Source of the DNA: Pedobacter sp. ok626
Lineage (GTDB): Bacteria > Bacteroidota > Bacteroidia > Sphingobacteriales > Sphingobacteriaceae
NCBI RefSeq assembly: GCF_900100435.1
Contig: NZ_FNEX01000020.1
Location: forward strand, 62,001 to 126,000
Reading direction: 5' to 3'
DNA: 64,000 nucleotides
The notes beneath the pieces were generated by a model. That model had not been told where the DNA came from. It did no database searches and saw nothing but the letters and a program-made list of their open reading frames with translations. Below, in pieces: positions 34,998 to 46,000 of the stretch (positions are counted from its first letter, which is position 1; every line of letters begins with the position of its first letter). The position numbers and the translations under genes are program-made.

Positions 34998-36119
34998 ATG
35001 ATGATAAGATCAATTGCATTCTTGTTAATGTTATTTAACCTACCTGTATCGGCCCAAAATCAACCTGTTAAAGTTGAAGTACTCAAGCTGATCAAAAAGG
35101 CGAATAATTATTGGCAATCCAATCATCAACCCGAAGTCTGGGCATTCTGGGATGAGGCCGCTTATCACACAGGAAATATGGAAGCATTTAGCCTTACAGG
35201 CGATGAAAGCTATAGATTATATTCAGAGCGTTGGGCCGATTATAATCAATGGATGGGTGCTAAATCTGCCGATAAATCAGTCTGGAAGTATAAATACGGT
35301 GAAAAGGATGATTATGTGCTTTTTGGAGACTGGCAAATCTGTTTCCAGACTTACATTGATTTATATCATTTAAACCCGGGAAAACATAAAATAGCAAGGG
35401 CCCGAGAGGTAATGGAATACCAAATGAGCACCGCTGCAAACGATTACTGGTGGTGGGCTGATGGGTTGTATATGGTGATGCCGGTGATGACGAAGTTGTA
35501 TGCTGTGACTGGAAACCGATTTTATCTGGAAAAACTACACGACTATTTTGAGTATGCAAACAGCATAATGTCTGATCAGAAAACAGGCCTGTACTACAGG
35601 GATGCCAAGTATGTATATCCTAAGCACAAAAGCGTAAATGGTAAAAAGGATTTCTGGGCAAGAGGCGACGGTTGGGTCTTTGCCGGTCTGGCAAAGGTAT
35701 TAAAGGACTTGCCTCAGGATGATCCGCATCGTGAATTATATGTCTCGAAATACAAGAGATTGGCAAAGGCCATTTTGAAAAGTCAGCAACCTGAGGGGTA
35801 TTGGACCAGAAGTATGTTGGATAAAGATCATGCGCCGGGAGCGGAAACCAGCGGTACAGCTTTTTTTACCTATGGTTTATTGTGGGGTATTAACAACGGA
35901 TATTTGAAAGAAAAGATATATCTAAATTCAGCATTGAAAAGTTGGAAATATCTATCTGAAGTAGCCTTACAGCAGGATGGTCGTGTTGGCTATGTTCAGC
36001 CGATTGGGGAAAAAGCGATTCCAGGCCAGGTTGTCAATGCAAAATCCACCGCCAATTTTGGTGTAGGTGCCTTTTTATTGGCCGGTGCTGAATTGTACAG
36101 GTATTTGGATAAACAATAG
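34998..36119 (+). CDS. GH105 unsaturated glucuronyl/galacturonyl hydrolase
   Basis: A 373-aa secreted GH88/GH105-type (alpha/alpha)6-barrel enzyme. A signal peptide (about 1-20, LPVSAQ) precedes the family motifs WWWADGLYMVMPVMTKLY (candidate catalytic Asp155), KDFWARGDGWVFAGLAKVL and GAETSGTAFFTYGLLWGI. The family removes 4,5-unsaturated uronic acids left by polysaccharide lyases, from rhamnogalacturonan and other uronate-bearing glycans. No polysaccharide lyase gene is in this window, so the lyase must be elsewhere. The gene is 8 bases before the DUF2264 gene and belongs with the HTCS-regulated locus. Confidence 0.88.
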   Translation: MMIRSIAFLLMLFNLPVSAQNQPVKVEVLKLIKKANNYWQSNHQPEVWAFWDEAAYHTGNMEAFSLTGDESYRLYSERWADYNQWMGAKSADKSVWKYKYGEKDDYVLFGDWQICFQTYIDLYHLNPGKHKIARAREVMEYQMSTAANDYWWWADGLYMVMPVMTKLYAVTGNRFYLEKLHDYFEYANSIMSDQKTGLYYRDAKYVYPKHKSVNGKKDFWARGDGWVFAGLAKVLKDLPQDDPHRELYVSKYKRLAKAILKSQQPEGYWTRSMLDKDHAPGAETSGTAFFTYGLLWGINNGYLKEKIYLNSALKSWKYLSEVALQQDGRVGYVQPIGEKAIPGQVVNAKSTANFGVGAFLLAGAELYRYLDKQ

Positions 36120-36126
36120 TTGATAA

Positions 36127-37374
36127 ATGAGAAATTATAAAGTAGTAATGGCCATTTTTTTGCTTTTGCAGATTGGTGGCCTCTCTTTTGGGCAAAAAAA
36201 ATCGCGCGCTAAGAAAGCACCGGTGCTCAACGATCGGAAATACTGGCTTGGAGAAATGGACAAAATGGTTAGACCTGTGTTGAAAAACCTGGCGGCGGAT
36301 AGTTTGAGAATCACCATGCCCAAAGTGACATCTATTCATGTGGACAATAAAGCCCACCGTATAGAAGTGCAGTATCTGGAAATTTTAGGTAGGGTGCTGT
36401 CGGGTATTGCACCATGGCTTCAGCTTGAAGATGGTAATCAGGAAGAAATGGCAATGCGTAAGCAGTACAGAAAATGGGTGCTCAGTGGTTTAACCAATGC
36501 GCTGGATTCCAATGCAAAAGATTTTATGCGATTTGATATTGGTGGACAGCAACTGGTAGATGCTTCCTTTTTGGCAGTGGCGGTTGTAAGGGCACCCTGG
36601 ATTTATGAGCATCTTCCTAAACGAGAGCAGGCCCGCCTGGTGGGCGCAATAAAAACGACCAGAAAATTCAAACCTGCGTTTTCAAATTGGTTGCTTTTTT
36701 CTGCTATGAATGAAGCTTTCCTGGCAAAAATTGGATCGGAATGGGATCCTATGCGTGTAGATTATGCCTTGCAACAAATGGAACAATGGTATGTGGGTGA
36801 TGGAATGTACATGGATGGTGAATCTTTTGCTTACGATTATTACAATAGTTTTGTCATTCATCCTTATCTGGCTTCCATTGCAGAAATCATTGGAAAGAAG
36901 ACAAATGTCTATCAGCTGATGTTTGATAAGGTAAGAAACCGTAATGAACGTTATGCCGTTATTCAGGAGAGACTTATCAATACTGATGGGACCTATCCCG
37001 CCACTGGCCGTTCCATAATCTATCGTGGGGCTGCATTTCACCATCTTGCAGATATGGCATGGCGTAAAGCATTACCCAAACAATTGAGCGCATCTCAGGT
37101 GCGATGTGCTTTAACAGCAGTATTAAGGAAGACTTTGGAAAGCCCAACAACCTATCAGGATGGCTGGCTTACACTGGGTTTATATGGATTGCAACCTAAT
37201 CTGGGTGATTTTTACAATAATCAGGGTAGTCCATATCTCGCTACCAGTATATTCCTTCCTTTAGGATTATCGGAGAAAGATCCGTTCTGGGCAGATGCTG
37301 ATCAGAAATGGACAGCGCAAAAAATCTGGACTGGCGAGAATTTTCCAAATGACCATAGCGAGCGCCTAAAGTAA
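36127..37374 (+). CDS. DUF2264 protein (probable GH154-like glycosidase)
   Basis: A 415-aa secreted protein (signal about 1-22, GLSFGQ) that matches the DUF2264 pattern: EVQYLEILGRVLSGIAPWLQL, QQLVDASFLAVAVVRAP, MYMDGESFAYDYYNSFVIHP and DGTYPATGRSIIYRGAAF. DUF2264 proteins have an (alpha/alpha)6 fold and, from memory, the family was linked to beta-glucuronidase activity in arabinogalactan breakdown (GH154); that assignment should be checked. Its place directly after a GH105 gene supports action on uronate-bearing chains. It ends 34 bases before the convergent HTCS gene, with no clear terminator. Confidence 0.75.
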   Translation: MRNYKVVMAIFLLLQIGGLSFGQKKSRAKKAPVLNDRKYWLGEMDKMVRPVLKNLAADSLRITMPKVTSIHVDNKAHRIEVQYLEILGRVLSGIAPWLQLEDGNQEEMAMRKQYRKWVLSGLTNALDSNAKDFMRFDIGGQQLVDASFLAVAVVRAPWIYEHLPKREQARLVGAIKTTRKFKPAFSNWLLFSAMNEAFLAKIGSEWDPMRVDYALQQMEQWYVGDGMYMDGESFAYDYYNSFVIHPYLASIAEIIGKKTNVYQLMFDKVRNRNERYAVIQERLINTDGTYPATGRSIIYRGAAFHHLADMAWRKALPKQLSASQVRCALTAVLRKTLESPTTYQDGWLTLGLYGLQPNLGDFYNNQGSPYLATSIFLPLGLSEKDPFWADADQKWTAQKIWTGENFPNDHSERLK

Positions 37375-37408
37375 TTGTAATGTAACAAAAGATCATGATG
37401 TTTGGGCA

Positions 37409-40400
37409 CTAACGAATCTTTTTGTCCAGTTTATAACCTTTGTTAAAATTCTTGCGGTATTTCTTGATATATTCTGAAGGACGCAATTCAAATAATTTAT
37501 AAAACTGCTCTCTAAAGTATTTGATGTCGCTAAATCCTGATTGAAAAGCGACCTCATTTACGTTATGTGCAGAATTGATAAACAGTTGCGCGGCCTTACG
37601 AAGACGGATGTAGCGGATGAACTCGTTTATCGACTTTCCTGAAATTGTCTTCACTTTTTTATACAGTGCGGAATGACTCATTCCCACTTCATCAGCCAAA
37701 ATTTTTATATTAAAATCCGAATTGTTCAAATGATCTTCAGTAATTGAGATACATCTTTCCAGGAACTCTTTATTTTCTTTAGATACTTTAGTATCGTTTG
37801 ATTGCAGGGTAATCTCATTAAAAAAATAACTCTGTAGCGTGGTTCTGCTTTTTAAAAGATTGGAAACCCTTGCAATAAGTATATCCTTGTCAAATGGTTT
37901 GGTCATATGATCATCCGCTCCGGCTTCAATTCCTTTAAGTTTAATTTCTGCAGAGGAGCTTGATGTAAGTAAAATAACAGGAATATGGCTTAGTCCTGGG
38001 TCTTTCTTTAGCTTTGTACAAAGCTCAACCCCGCTTAATTCTTTCATTACAACATCAGTGATAATGATGTCTGGCATGTGTTTGCTTGCCATCACCAGTC
38101 CTTCTTCGCCACTTCGGGCTTCGTGAACCAGGTAAGTCGACCTAAATAACTGTTTAATGTAATTCCGGATATCATCATTATCATCAACAATCAGAATTCC
38201 TTGCTTTTCGGTTATGATCTCATTTGCTTCATCTTCCAGCTGGTCAGCAGACAGATAATTTTCCTCATCAACGATTAGCTCATCCAAAAATACCAGGGCT
38301 TCATCCATGCTATCGTGGATAATCTCCGAAGGGAAATGTGATTTACCTTTCAATAATTTGATCAGGAAATCTGTTCCCACACCGGGTTTACTTGTATAGG
38401 TAACCGTTCCGAGATGGAGTTTGATAAATTTATTAACGAGATAAAGCCCAATCCCAAATCCGGGTTTGGATGAGGCATTTTTCTCGAAAACCTGGTAGAA
38501 CCTGTCAAAAAGTTTATTGCCAACCGCATCTGAAACCCCACTTCCTGTATCTGTGATATGAATTTCAACCTCCTCAGATAAATCATTGATCGCCAATATA
38601 ATTTTACCGCCATCCGGTGTAAATTTGAAAGCATTGGAAATCAGGTTAAATAAAGCGATTTCTATCTTTTCTTTATCTACGTAAATATCAATGGTTTCTT
38701 TAGTGCTAGAAAAATTGAACCTGATGTTTCTTGTTTTTGCCTGCTGACTAAAGCAAGCATGCACCTCTTTGCAAAAAATAACAAGATTAGTCTTTGAGAT
38801 TTTAAGATTCTCCGTGTCCGATTTTCTAAAAAGCAATAATTGATCAACCAGGCTTAACAGTCTCCTGGCATTTCTGTATACCACAGTCAATTCCTTAGAA
38901 TCAATTGGATTGCTGCTGTTTAAAAATTCTTTGATGGGGTTAATGATCAATGTCAATGGAGTTCTGAATTCATGAGAAACATTGGTAAAGAAGGCTAGCT
39001 TTTTCTCATTAAGATCTTTTTCCTGCTCAATTTTCAGGTTTGCCAACTCAATTTGATATTTCAAGGCCGTTTGCCGCTTTTCATAGCGGGAGTAGAGATA
39101 GAGTGATCCCAAAAGACCTGCGGCATACAATATATATGCCCATATTGACCGCCACCATGGTGGTAAAACACTTACCTGTAATACGCGCTCATTGTTAAGC
39201 CATACTCCTTCAGCATTGGTTGATTTGATCCTTAAGCGATAATCTCCCTCACGTAATTTTGAATAATTGACCGTTCTGGTATTTCCTGCGTTATTCCAAT
39301 TGTTATCCCATCCTTCCAGATAATAGGAATAGGAGATTTTATCGGGCGAAGAATACTCCAGAGCGGCAAAATCAACTGACAGTATTGCTTTATCATAGGG
39401 TAGAGTTATTTCATTTACCTCATAAACACTTTTTTTATCGGTAAAACTTTCATCGAGTTCATAAGGAATATTATTGGTTCTCAGTCCGGTAATTAAAAGG
39501 CGGGGTTCCATAATAAGAGGTTTTATTTCCTCAGGATAGAATATGTTAAAACCCTTAATTCCGCCAAACAAAAATTCACCAGAGTTTAACTTTAACGCTG
39601 CATTGTAATTAAATTGATTGCTTTGGAGACCATCAGTTTTATGGAAATTTTTAAACTCCCTGCTAATGGGATTAAAACTGCTCAATCCATTAAAGGTGGA
39701 GATCCACAATTGCCCGGAATTATCTTCCAGAATGTTTAATACTGTATTCCCTGGAAGTCCGTTTTCTTCAGAGAAAGTTTTATAAGTCCCTTTCTTTCTA
39801 TCGAATAGAAGCAATCCGGATCCCTCGGTCCCAATCCAGAAGTTTCCTTTTTTATCTTCATAGATTGCCCTTACCGCGGTGTTAAGCTGAAATATTTTGA
39901 CATTCTTATTGTCTTTGCTTAAACGAATCAATGAAGAAAAAGTTCCTAGCCATAAAGTCCCTTGTTTATCTTCATTTATGGAGATTACATTCGTAAGTTT
40001 TGAACTAAAAAGTTCAAATTTATCCGTGTTTCTATTTAATTTGTAGAGGCCCCCATCTGTACAGGTCCCTACCCAAATATTTTTAAATCGATCTTCGTAA
40101 ATGCTCCAGGCATTTCTGTCTATAGATTTTGTAGCAGTATTGAAACAAGGATAATATTTGAAGGCACTGGTTTGCTTATTGAATTTATTAATTCCACCAC
40201 CATAAGTTGCCAGCCAGATTTCATCTTTATCATCCTTAATAATACGGGCTACATTGTTGTTTGTCAGGGAACCTGGCTCATTAAGTTTATGGCAGTAATT
40301 GGAAAAATGATTATGCTTCCTGTCCCAATAGCTTAAGCCTTCTCCATCCGTGCCAATCCATACATTCCCCTTGGGATCTTCACAAAAGGAAATGATGAAA

Positions 40401-41470
40401 TTACTGATCAGTCCGTCTTTTCTTAAAGGGTTGGAGGCAATGGTCTTAAACCTATTTTTGTTTTTATCCAGTACATTAATTCCGCCCCGTAGAGTACCAA
40501 TCCACTTTCTATGGTCCTTGTCTTCAAAAACGGTATTTACGGCACTACTGGTAAGCATACCATTTTCTTTGCCTTGGCGCAGGTAATTCAGTCTGTTGTT
40601 TTTTATATCATATATTGTGATTCCACCCCCATCAGTGCTAATCCAGAGTAAACCATTATTATCTACCATTAAACCATAGATATTGTTATGCGATAAAAAG
40701 CCGTCAGCCTCAGTATAGCCGTTTAATGTTTTACCCGCAATACTATACTTATACAGTCCATTTTCATTACCAATCCACACGTTGCCGAAATTATCAGGTG
40801 CAATACACAAGGCGGTTTGCAAAGATGCTTCAACCTGTTTAATGCTTTTGTCCTTATAGTTGTAAAGGCATAAACCATATTCCTGGATAAATAGCCAAAC
40901 CCTTTTGTTTTTATCAACCTTAACAGATTGAACATGGTAAGAATTTAACCTGCCTTTATTACTGTTATAGGGAACCTGTGTGGCTATCAGACTGTTTTTT
41001 TCATAAATCAGCAAACCTTGTCCGGCGGTTGCAATAAACACATTGCCCTCTACATCACTATCAAATGCGTTTATTGGATAGGAGGCTTCAAGTATACTTT
41101 TTTTATTAGCCGAACGGAATTTAATTATACTGAACTTGCCTGTTGCTGCATGGTATAAATTTGCCCCCTTTTTAGTTCCTACTAATAGATTATGGTGACT
41201 GTCTTCGTGAATGGCTACAATCCAATTATTAAGAAGGGAATTCTTGTCATTTAAATTCTTCCTGAAAACCTTAAACGTATATCCATCATACCTGTTCAGC
41301 CCCTCATATGTTCCAATCCACATAAAACCATACTTGTCTTGATATACGCTGGTTACTGCATTATTAGAAAGACCATGTTCAATTCCTAAATAATATAGAT
41401 ATGGATTATTTATAGCCTTTGAGGAAAGATAAATAAAGGACATGAATATTACACATAAATATTTTTTCAT
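37409..41470 (-). CDS. Hybrid two-component system regulator (HTCS)
   Basis: A 1353-aa one-protein sensor-regulator. Order: signal peptide or anchor (about 1-20); a 14-bladed-type double propeller of Reg_prop repeats (about 25-680, e.g. GLSNNAVTSVYQDKYGFMWIGT, IGTDGEGLSYWD); Y_Y_Y domain (about 690-755); membrane helix (about 775-795); HisKA with His833 in NVSHEFRTPL; HATPase (NLISNAFKFTPDGG, GFGIGLYLVNKF); receiver domain with Asp1139 (DIIITDVVMK); and C-terminal AraC HTH (about 1250-1350, EVAFQSGFSDIKYFREQFYK). It should sense an oligosaccharide in the periplasm and activate the adjacent operon at 41635. It is divergent from that operon and convergent with GH105/DUF2264. Confidence 0.95.
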   Translation of the reverse strand: MKKYLCVIFMSFIYLSSKAINNPYLYYLGIEHGLSNNAVTSVYQDKYGFMWIGTYEGLNRYDGYTFKVFRKNLNDKNSLLNNWIVAIHEDSHHNLLVGTKKGANLYHAATGKFSIIKFRSANKKSILEASYPINAFDSDVEGNVFIATAGQGLLIYEKNSLIATQVPYNSNKGRLNSYHVQSVKVDKNKRVWLFIQEYGLCLYNYKDKSIKQVEASLQTALCIAPDNFGNVWIGNENGLYKYSIAGKTLNGYTEADGFLSHNNIYGLMVDNNGLLWISTDGGGITIYDIKNNRLNYLRQGKENGMLTSSAVNTVFEDKDHRKWIGTLRGGINVLDKNKNRFKTIASNPLRKDGLISNFIISFCEDPKGNVWIGTDGEGLSYWDRKHNHFSNYCHKLNEPGSLTNNNVARIIKDDKDEIWLATYGGGINKFNKQTSAFKYYPCFNTATKSIDRNAWSIYEDRFKNIWVGTCTDGGLYKLNRNTDKFELFSSKLTNVISINEDKQGTLWLGTFSSLIRLSKDNKNVKIFQLNTAVRAIYEDKKGNFWIGTEGSGLLLFDRKKGTYKTFSEENGLPGNTVLNILEDNSGQLWISTFNGLSSFNPISREFKNFHKTDGLQSNQFNYNAALKLNSGEFLFGGIKGFNIFYPEEIKPLIMEPRLLITGLRTNNIPYELDESFTDKKSVYEVNEITLPYDKAILSVDFAALEYSSPDKISYSYYLEGWDNNWNNAGNTRTVNYSKLREGDYRLRIKSTNAEGVWLNNERVLQVSVLPPWWRSIWAYILYAAGLLGSLYLYSRYEKRQTALKYQIELANLKIEQEKDLNEKKLAFFTNVSHEFRTPLTLIINPIKEFLNSSNPIDSKELTVVYRNARRLLSLVDQLLLFRKSDTENLKISKTNLVIFCKEVHACFSQQAKTRNIRFNFSSTKETIDIYVDKEKIEIALFNLISNAFKFTPDGGKIILAINDLSEEVEIHITDTGSGVSDAVGNKLFDRFYQVFEKNASSKPGFGIGLYLVNKFIKLHLGTVTYTSKPGVGTDFLIKLLKGKSHFPSEIIHDSMDEALVFLDELIVDEENYLSADQLEDEANEIITEKQGILIVDDNDDIRNYIKQLFRSTYLVHEARSGEEGLVMASKHMPDIIITDVVMKELSGVELCTKLKKDPGLSHIPVILLTSSSSAEIKLKGIEAGADDHMTKPFDKDILIARVSNLLKSRTTLQSYFFNEITLQSNDTKVSKENKEFLERCISITEDHLNNSDFNIKILADEVGMSHSALYKKVKTISGKSINEFIRYIRLRKAAQLFINSAHNVNEVAFQSGFSDIKYFREQFYKLFELRPSEYIKKYRKNFNKGYKLDKKIR

Positions 41471-41510
41471 GAAGAAAGGAGGCGAAATGGTTTGGTTAGG
41501 TTTGTCTTAA

Positions 41511-41518
41511 CAAATATA
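41511..41518 (-). promoter_or_regulatory. -7 promoter element for the HTCS gene
   Basis: On the minus strand TATATTTG matches TAnnTTTG exactly, 40 bases before the HTCS start codon. No TTG sits at the usual -33 distance, so it is a one-box candidate. Confidence 0.45.
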
Positions 41519-41549
41519 TCAATTCTGACCAAAGTCGGTGGTTAAAATG

Positions 41550-41582
41550 ATTTTACCCCTTTAATTTTACCATTATACCCCT
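41550..41582 (+). promoter_or_regulatory. Candidate HTCS operator (direct repeat)
   Basis: ATTTTACCCCT (41550-41560) and ATTATACCCCT (41572-41582) form a direct repeat with a 22-base period, about two helical turns. A partial copy, ATTTTACC, lies between them at 41564-41571. AraC-type activators bind such direct repeats. It lies directly upstream of a -7-like element (TTAATTTG, 41605-41612) before the TIG/propeller gene, in the position of an activator site. Confidence 0.55.
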
Positions 41583-41634
41583 CATAACAGCTTGCTGTTT
41601 GCAGTTAATTTGCATTCAAACCAAATATTTTAAT

Positions 41635-42960
41635 ATGAATAAAAATCTACTCCATCGATTTTACACGAGTTTTCCGGTTAAAATTGGCAGCGGGTCTGTT
41701 GTGTTGACATTTGTAGTTTTGTTGTTCCTTTTTGCTTGTAAAAAGAATAAGACTGAAGAAATCAACACATATGATCCAAATTTACCAGTCCAGCTAAATT
41801 CTTTTATGCCTGATTCAGGCGGTGTGCGGACTAAATTTATTATCAAGGGATCTAATTTCGGTTCAGATAAAACCAAGGTCAAGGTATATTTTATAGACAA
41901 TGAAAAAGAACGCCCAGCAACTATAATTAGCTTAGACAATGAAACTATTTATTGTCTGGTGCCCAAACAAGCCGGCGGTAATAATAGCGTTAAAGTGGTT
42001 GTTGGGACAACTATCGGGGCGTCATCAAAGTTGTTTTTATATACCGTAGCCGAGAGTGTCTCCAATATTGTTGGGGTTTCCGGTGTCGCAGGTTCCGTTA
42101 ACGGAAGTCTGGGAGATGGCAGGATCCAGCGGACTTTCGGTATAGCCGCACTGAACAATGATGAATTGATTTCTTTTGAAACGCTTTCCAGCTCGGTTAG
42201 GTACATCTCGGTTGCAGACAATAAAATCGCTACCCTTCAGACAGGATTTGACGGGACACAGCCTGCTTTGAACAAAGCAAGGAATAAAATGTACGCTATA
42301 GGCAGGACAGTTCCACACAAGGTTTATGCCTATGATAAAAATAGTTTATGGCAGCCACAGATTATAGCCGCCCAAATTCCTGGCTCTACAGGTGTGATTT
42401 TCGCCGCAGCACTAGACGATACAGAAGAATGGCTGTATTTCAGGGATAAAAATGGAGTATTTGGCCGCCTGGAAATTGCCAAACCCACCAATGTACAGAT
42501 TTTAAATCCTGCCTGTGGCAATGTCGGCAATACAGACTATTGCTACATGATCTACAGTAAGATAGATGATTGTTTCTTTTTTACCGTGCAAAGCTTTAAC
42601 GGCGTTTATAAAGTAAGTAAGGATGGAAAAACGGTAGAAGAATATGCCGGTTTCAACGGGCTCGGCAAACAGGATGCGCCTCGTCGAGAGGCTTCCTTTA
42701 ACTCTCCGACTGGAATGGCAGTAGATAGTGAAGGCAATTTATATGTGCTGGACTCCAATACCAATCTGGTGAGGAAGATCAACAAAAGCTCCGGGTATGT
42801 ATCTACCATTGCCGGAACGGCAGGTGTTTTTGGAGGTGCCAATGGCGCCCCAATGCTGTCCAGTTTCAACTACCCCTATTCGATACATCTGGATGACAGT
42901 GATAACATCTATATCGGGGAAAGCTGGGGCTGTACCATCCGAAAACTAGCTATTGAATAA
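41635..42960 (+). CDS. TIG/IPT-domain beta-propeller lipoprotein (putative surface glycan-binding protein)
   Basis: A 441-aa lipoprotein with lipobox LFLFAC (then KKNKTEEINTYD). An IPT/TIG Ig-like domain (about residues 40-125, LNSFMPDSGGVRTKFIIKG, GSNFGSDKTKVKVYF) is followed by an NHL-like propeller (about 140-440, SFNSPTGMAVDSEGNLYVLD, NTNLVRKINKSSGYVSTIAG). ATG 41635 is chosen; an upstream in-frame TTG (41599) is unlikely because it lies over the promoter region. It is the first gene of the HTCS-controlled operon, 59 bases before susC. TIG/NHL proteins at this position often act as surface glycan-binding proteins; no carbohydrate site is visible. Confidence 0.78.
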   Translation: MNKNLLHRFYTSFPVKIGSGSVVLTFVVLLFLFACKKNKTEEINTYDPNLPVQLNSFMPDSGGVRTKFIIKGSNFGSDKTKVKVYFIDNEKERPATIISLDNETIYCLVPKQAGGNNSVKVVVGTTIGASSKLFLYTVAESVSNIVGVSGVAGSVNGSLGDGRIQRTFGIAALNNDELISFETLSSSVRYISVADNKIATLQTGFDGTQPALNKARNKMYAIGRTVPHKVYAYDKNSLWQPQIIAAQIPGSTGVIFAAALDDTEEWLYFRDKNGVFGRLEIAKPTNVQILNPACGNVGNTDYCYMIYSKIDDCFFFTVQSFNGVYKVSKDGKTVEEYAGFNGLGKQDAPRREASFNSPTGMAVDSEGNLYVLDSNTNLVRKINKSSGYVSTIAGTAGVFGGANGAPMLSSFNYPYSIHLDDSDNIYIGESWGCTIRKLAIE

Positions 42961-43019
42961 CCGCCGGTACGCATCAAAACTCCATTTTATTTAACAAGAG
43001 TAAAGCATAATTAAATTTT

Positions 43020-46000
43020 ATGAAAAAAATATTATATCTGGTCCTGATCAGTTTATTTTCCTCGTATGCGGTGTCCTTTGCACAGGATAACGGTCAGATC
43101 AGCGTAGCAGGAACAGTTATGGACGAAAAAGGAAATGAACTTCCGGGCGTATCCATTATGGTAAAAGGCAATTCAAAGAAAGGAACTTCATCTAATACAG
43201 AAGGTAAATTCCGTATAGAGAACCTGGGGCAGAATAGTGTGCTCCTGTTCTCCTATATCGGTTTTGAAAACCTGGAGTACACCGTGGCAGGCTCAAAAGA
43301 TAAGCTGAAAATTGTACTGAAGGAAAAATTAAATTCCTTCGATGAAGTGCAGGTAGTGGCCTATGGTACACAGCGTAAAGTCACGCAAACGGGCGCCATC
43401 AGTACCATTAATGTAAAAGACCTACAGGTTCCGGCAACTTCATTAAGCAATATGCTGGGTGGTCGTGTACCGGGCATCATTGCGGTAACCCGTAGTGGGG
43501 AACCAGGCAGCGACTTCTCAGAATTCTGGGTAAGGGGGATTAGCACTTTTGGTGCCAGCTCTTCCGCTCTCATCTTGATTGATGGGGTAGAAGGAAACCT
43601 GAACAATGTTGATCCTTCGGACATTGAGAGTTTTTCCATTTTGAAAGATGCTTCTGCTACGGCGGTGTATGGTGTCCGCGGCGCAAATGGAGTAGTGGTG
43701 ATCACTACTAAAAGAGGTAAGGCGGGTAACATTAAGTTAAATTTCAGGGCCAACAGCACACTGAGCCATTCGGCCAGAATGCCGGAATATGCAGATGCAT
43801 CGCTATATGCCGAACTCGCCAACGAAGCCCGTGTGGTAAGAGGATTGAACCCGGTATATAGCCCGGTGGAGATGGAGCTTTTTAAAACCGGTTTGGACCC
43901 AGATCTTTATCCGAACACCAACTGGAGAGACATTATGCTGAAGGATTATACGAGATATAGCCAGTATAACCTAAACATCTCAGGTGGGGGTACCAATGCC
44001 CGGTATTACATGAGTTTAGGTTACCTCAACAAAGAAGGTATTTTTAAACAGGATCCGGATGCCAATAAGTACGATGTCAATACGAATTACAAAAAATACA
44101 ATTTCAGGGCCAATATTGATGTAGACTTAACTAAAACTACCAAAATGGCGCTGAACCTGGACAATGCCATCACATTGCAGAACTCGCCGGCATTTGGTAC
44201 TGACAATAGGTTCCTCTGGACTTCCCAGGCCAATATTACCCCGGTGAGCACGCCATTGAGGTATTCCAATGGACAACTTGCCGGTTTCGGGAGTGGAGGA
44301 ACATCGATGACCCCATATTCACTGTTAAATTATACTGGATTCCGGAAGACTAATGAAAATAATGTTAATGCAAAGCTGAGCCTCGAACAGGACCTGAAAT
44401 TTGTGACAGAAGGCCTTACGGCACGTGGACTATTCTCCTGGACTTATTTCGGAAATAATGGGTCTACGCTCGTAAAAATTGGAGAGGAATCTTTTCTGGC
44501 TAGTGGCCGGGCAAATGACGGCTCGCTAGTCACCTCGAGAACGATTACAAGTCTTAGCGCCAACTATGCTCAAAGTTCATTGATCAAAAGACAGATGTAT
44601 ATGGAAGGACAGCTAAACTACAACCGCATGTTTAATTCCGTACACAATGTGACAGGGTTACTCCATGTCTACCGTCAGGAAGACATCACTTCGGATGTAG
44701 ATGCCTATTCCGATCGTTATATGAGTATTATCCCGCTTCGTTACCAGGCGCTGTCTGGAAGGGCAACCTATTCCTTCAAAGATACCTATTTGCTGGAAGC
44801 AAATGTGGGTTATTCAGGATCTGAAAACTTCGAGCCGGGTGCGCAGTATGGCTTGTTTCCGGCGCTTTCTGCAGGTTGGATTCCTACCCAATACGACTGG
44901 ATGAAGAGAAACGCAGCTTTTATCGATTACTTAAAAATCCGTGGTTCATGGGGTAAAGTCGGAAATGCTAAAATCACTAATAATGACAACAAGCTGGTCC
45001 GCTTTCCTTACCAGACCATCCTTAATGTCGAAGGGAATGACTGGGGAACTACCATTGCCGAATCCAAAGTCGGGACAAAAGGATTAAAATGGCAGACCTC
45101 CACTAAATATGATTTGGGGATCGATGCGAAACTATTTAACAACAAGATCGATTTTACGGTCGATGCCTTCCTGACCAAAGCCGATGACATCTATCAGCAA
45201 AGGCTGAGTATTCCTGATGAGGTAGGTGCACCGCAGGCGCCTTATCTCAATGTCGGATCCATGAAGAGCTGGGGACTTGATGGTAACCTGAGCTACAACC
45301 AGACGGTTACTAAAGACCTTTCCTTTACCCTGAAAGGTAATTTTACCTTCGCCAGAAATAAAGTGACCCACTGGGAGCAGACCGGCATCAATTTTCCTTA
45401 CCAGTCCTTCACTAATGTTCCTTTTGGAGTACAAAGAGGCCTGATCGCCCTTGGTTTGTTTAAAGACCAGGCAGATATCGCCAACAGCCCAACACAAACT
45501 TTTACCAATAATTATATGCCGGGCGACATCAAGTACAGGGATGTTAACGGAGATGGAGTTGTGAATACGGATGATATTGTACCGCTCGATTATTCCAGTG
45601 TGCCGAGAGTTATCTATGGCTTCGCAACTTCCGTAAGCTGGAAAAAATGGTCCTTTAACGTGTTCTTTACCGGACAGGACCAGGTAAGTTATTTCCTTGG
45701 TGGATCGGGTTATTATCCTTTTCAAGGCGGCGCGACAGGCAATATTCTAAATATTGTAGGCAACCAGGGGAATCGCTGGACCCCGGCCTCTTACTCTGGT
45801 ACAACGAGCACAGAGAACCCAAATGCCCGTTTTCCCAGACTTACTTACGGGGTGAATGAAAACAACAACCGCGCTTCTACTTTCTGGACGGCGGATGCTT
45901 CATTTCTGCGCCTCAAAAATGCGGAGATCGCTTACCGTTGGGATTCCACCTGGCTCAAACGTTATGGCATTTCTTCGGCTACCTTCAGCCTGGTAGGGGA

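Noticed and set aside
45132..45725. 197-codon minus-strand frame inside the third susC
   Set aside because: Antisense to conserved SusC barrel sequence; no start context or domain.
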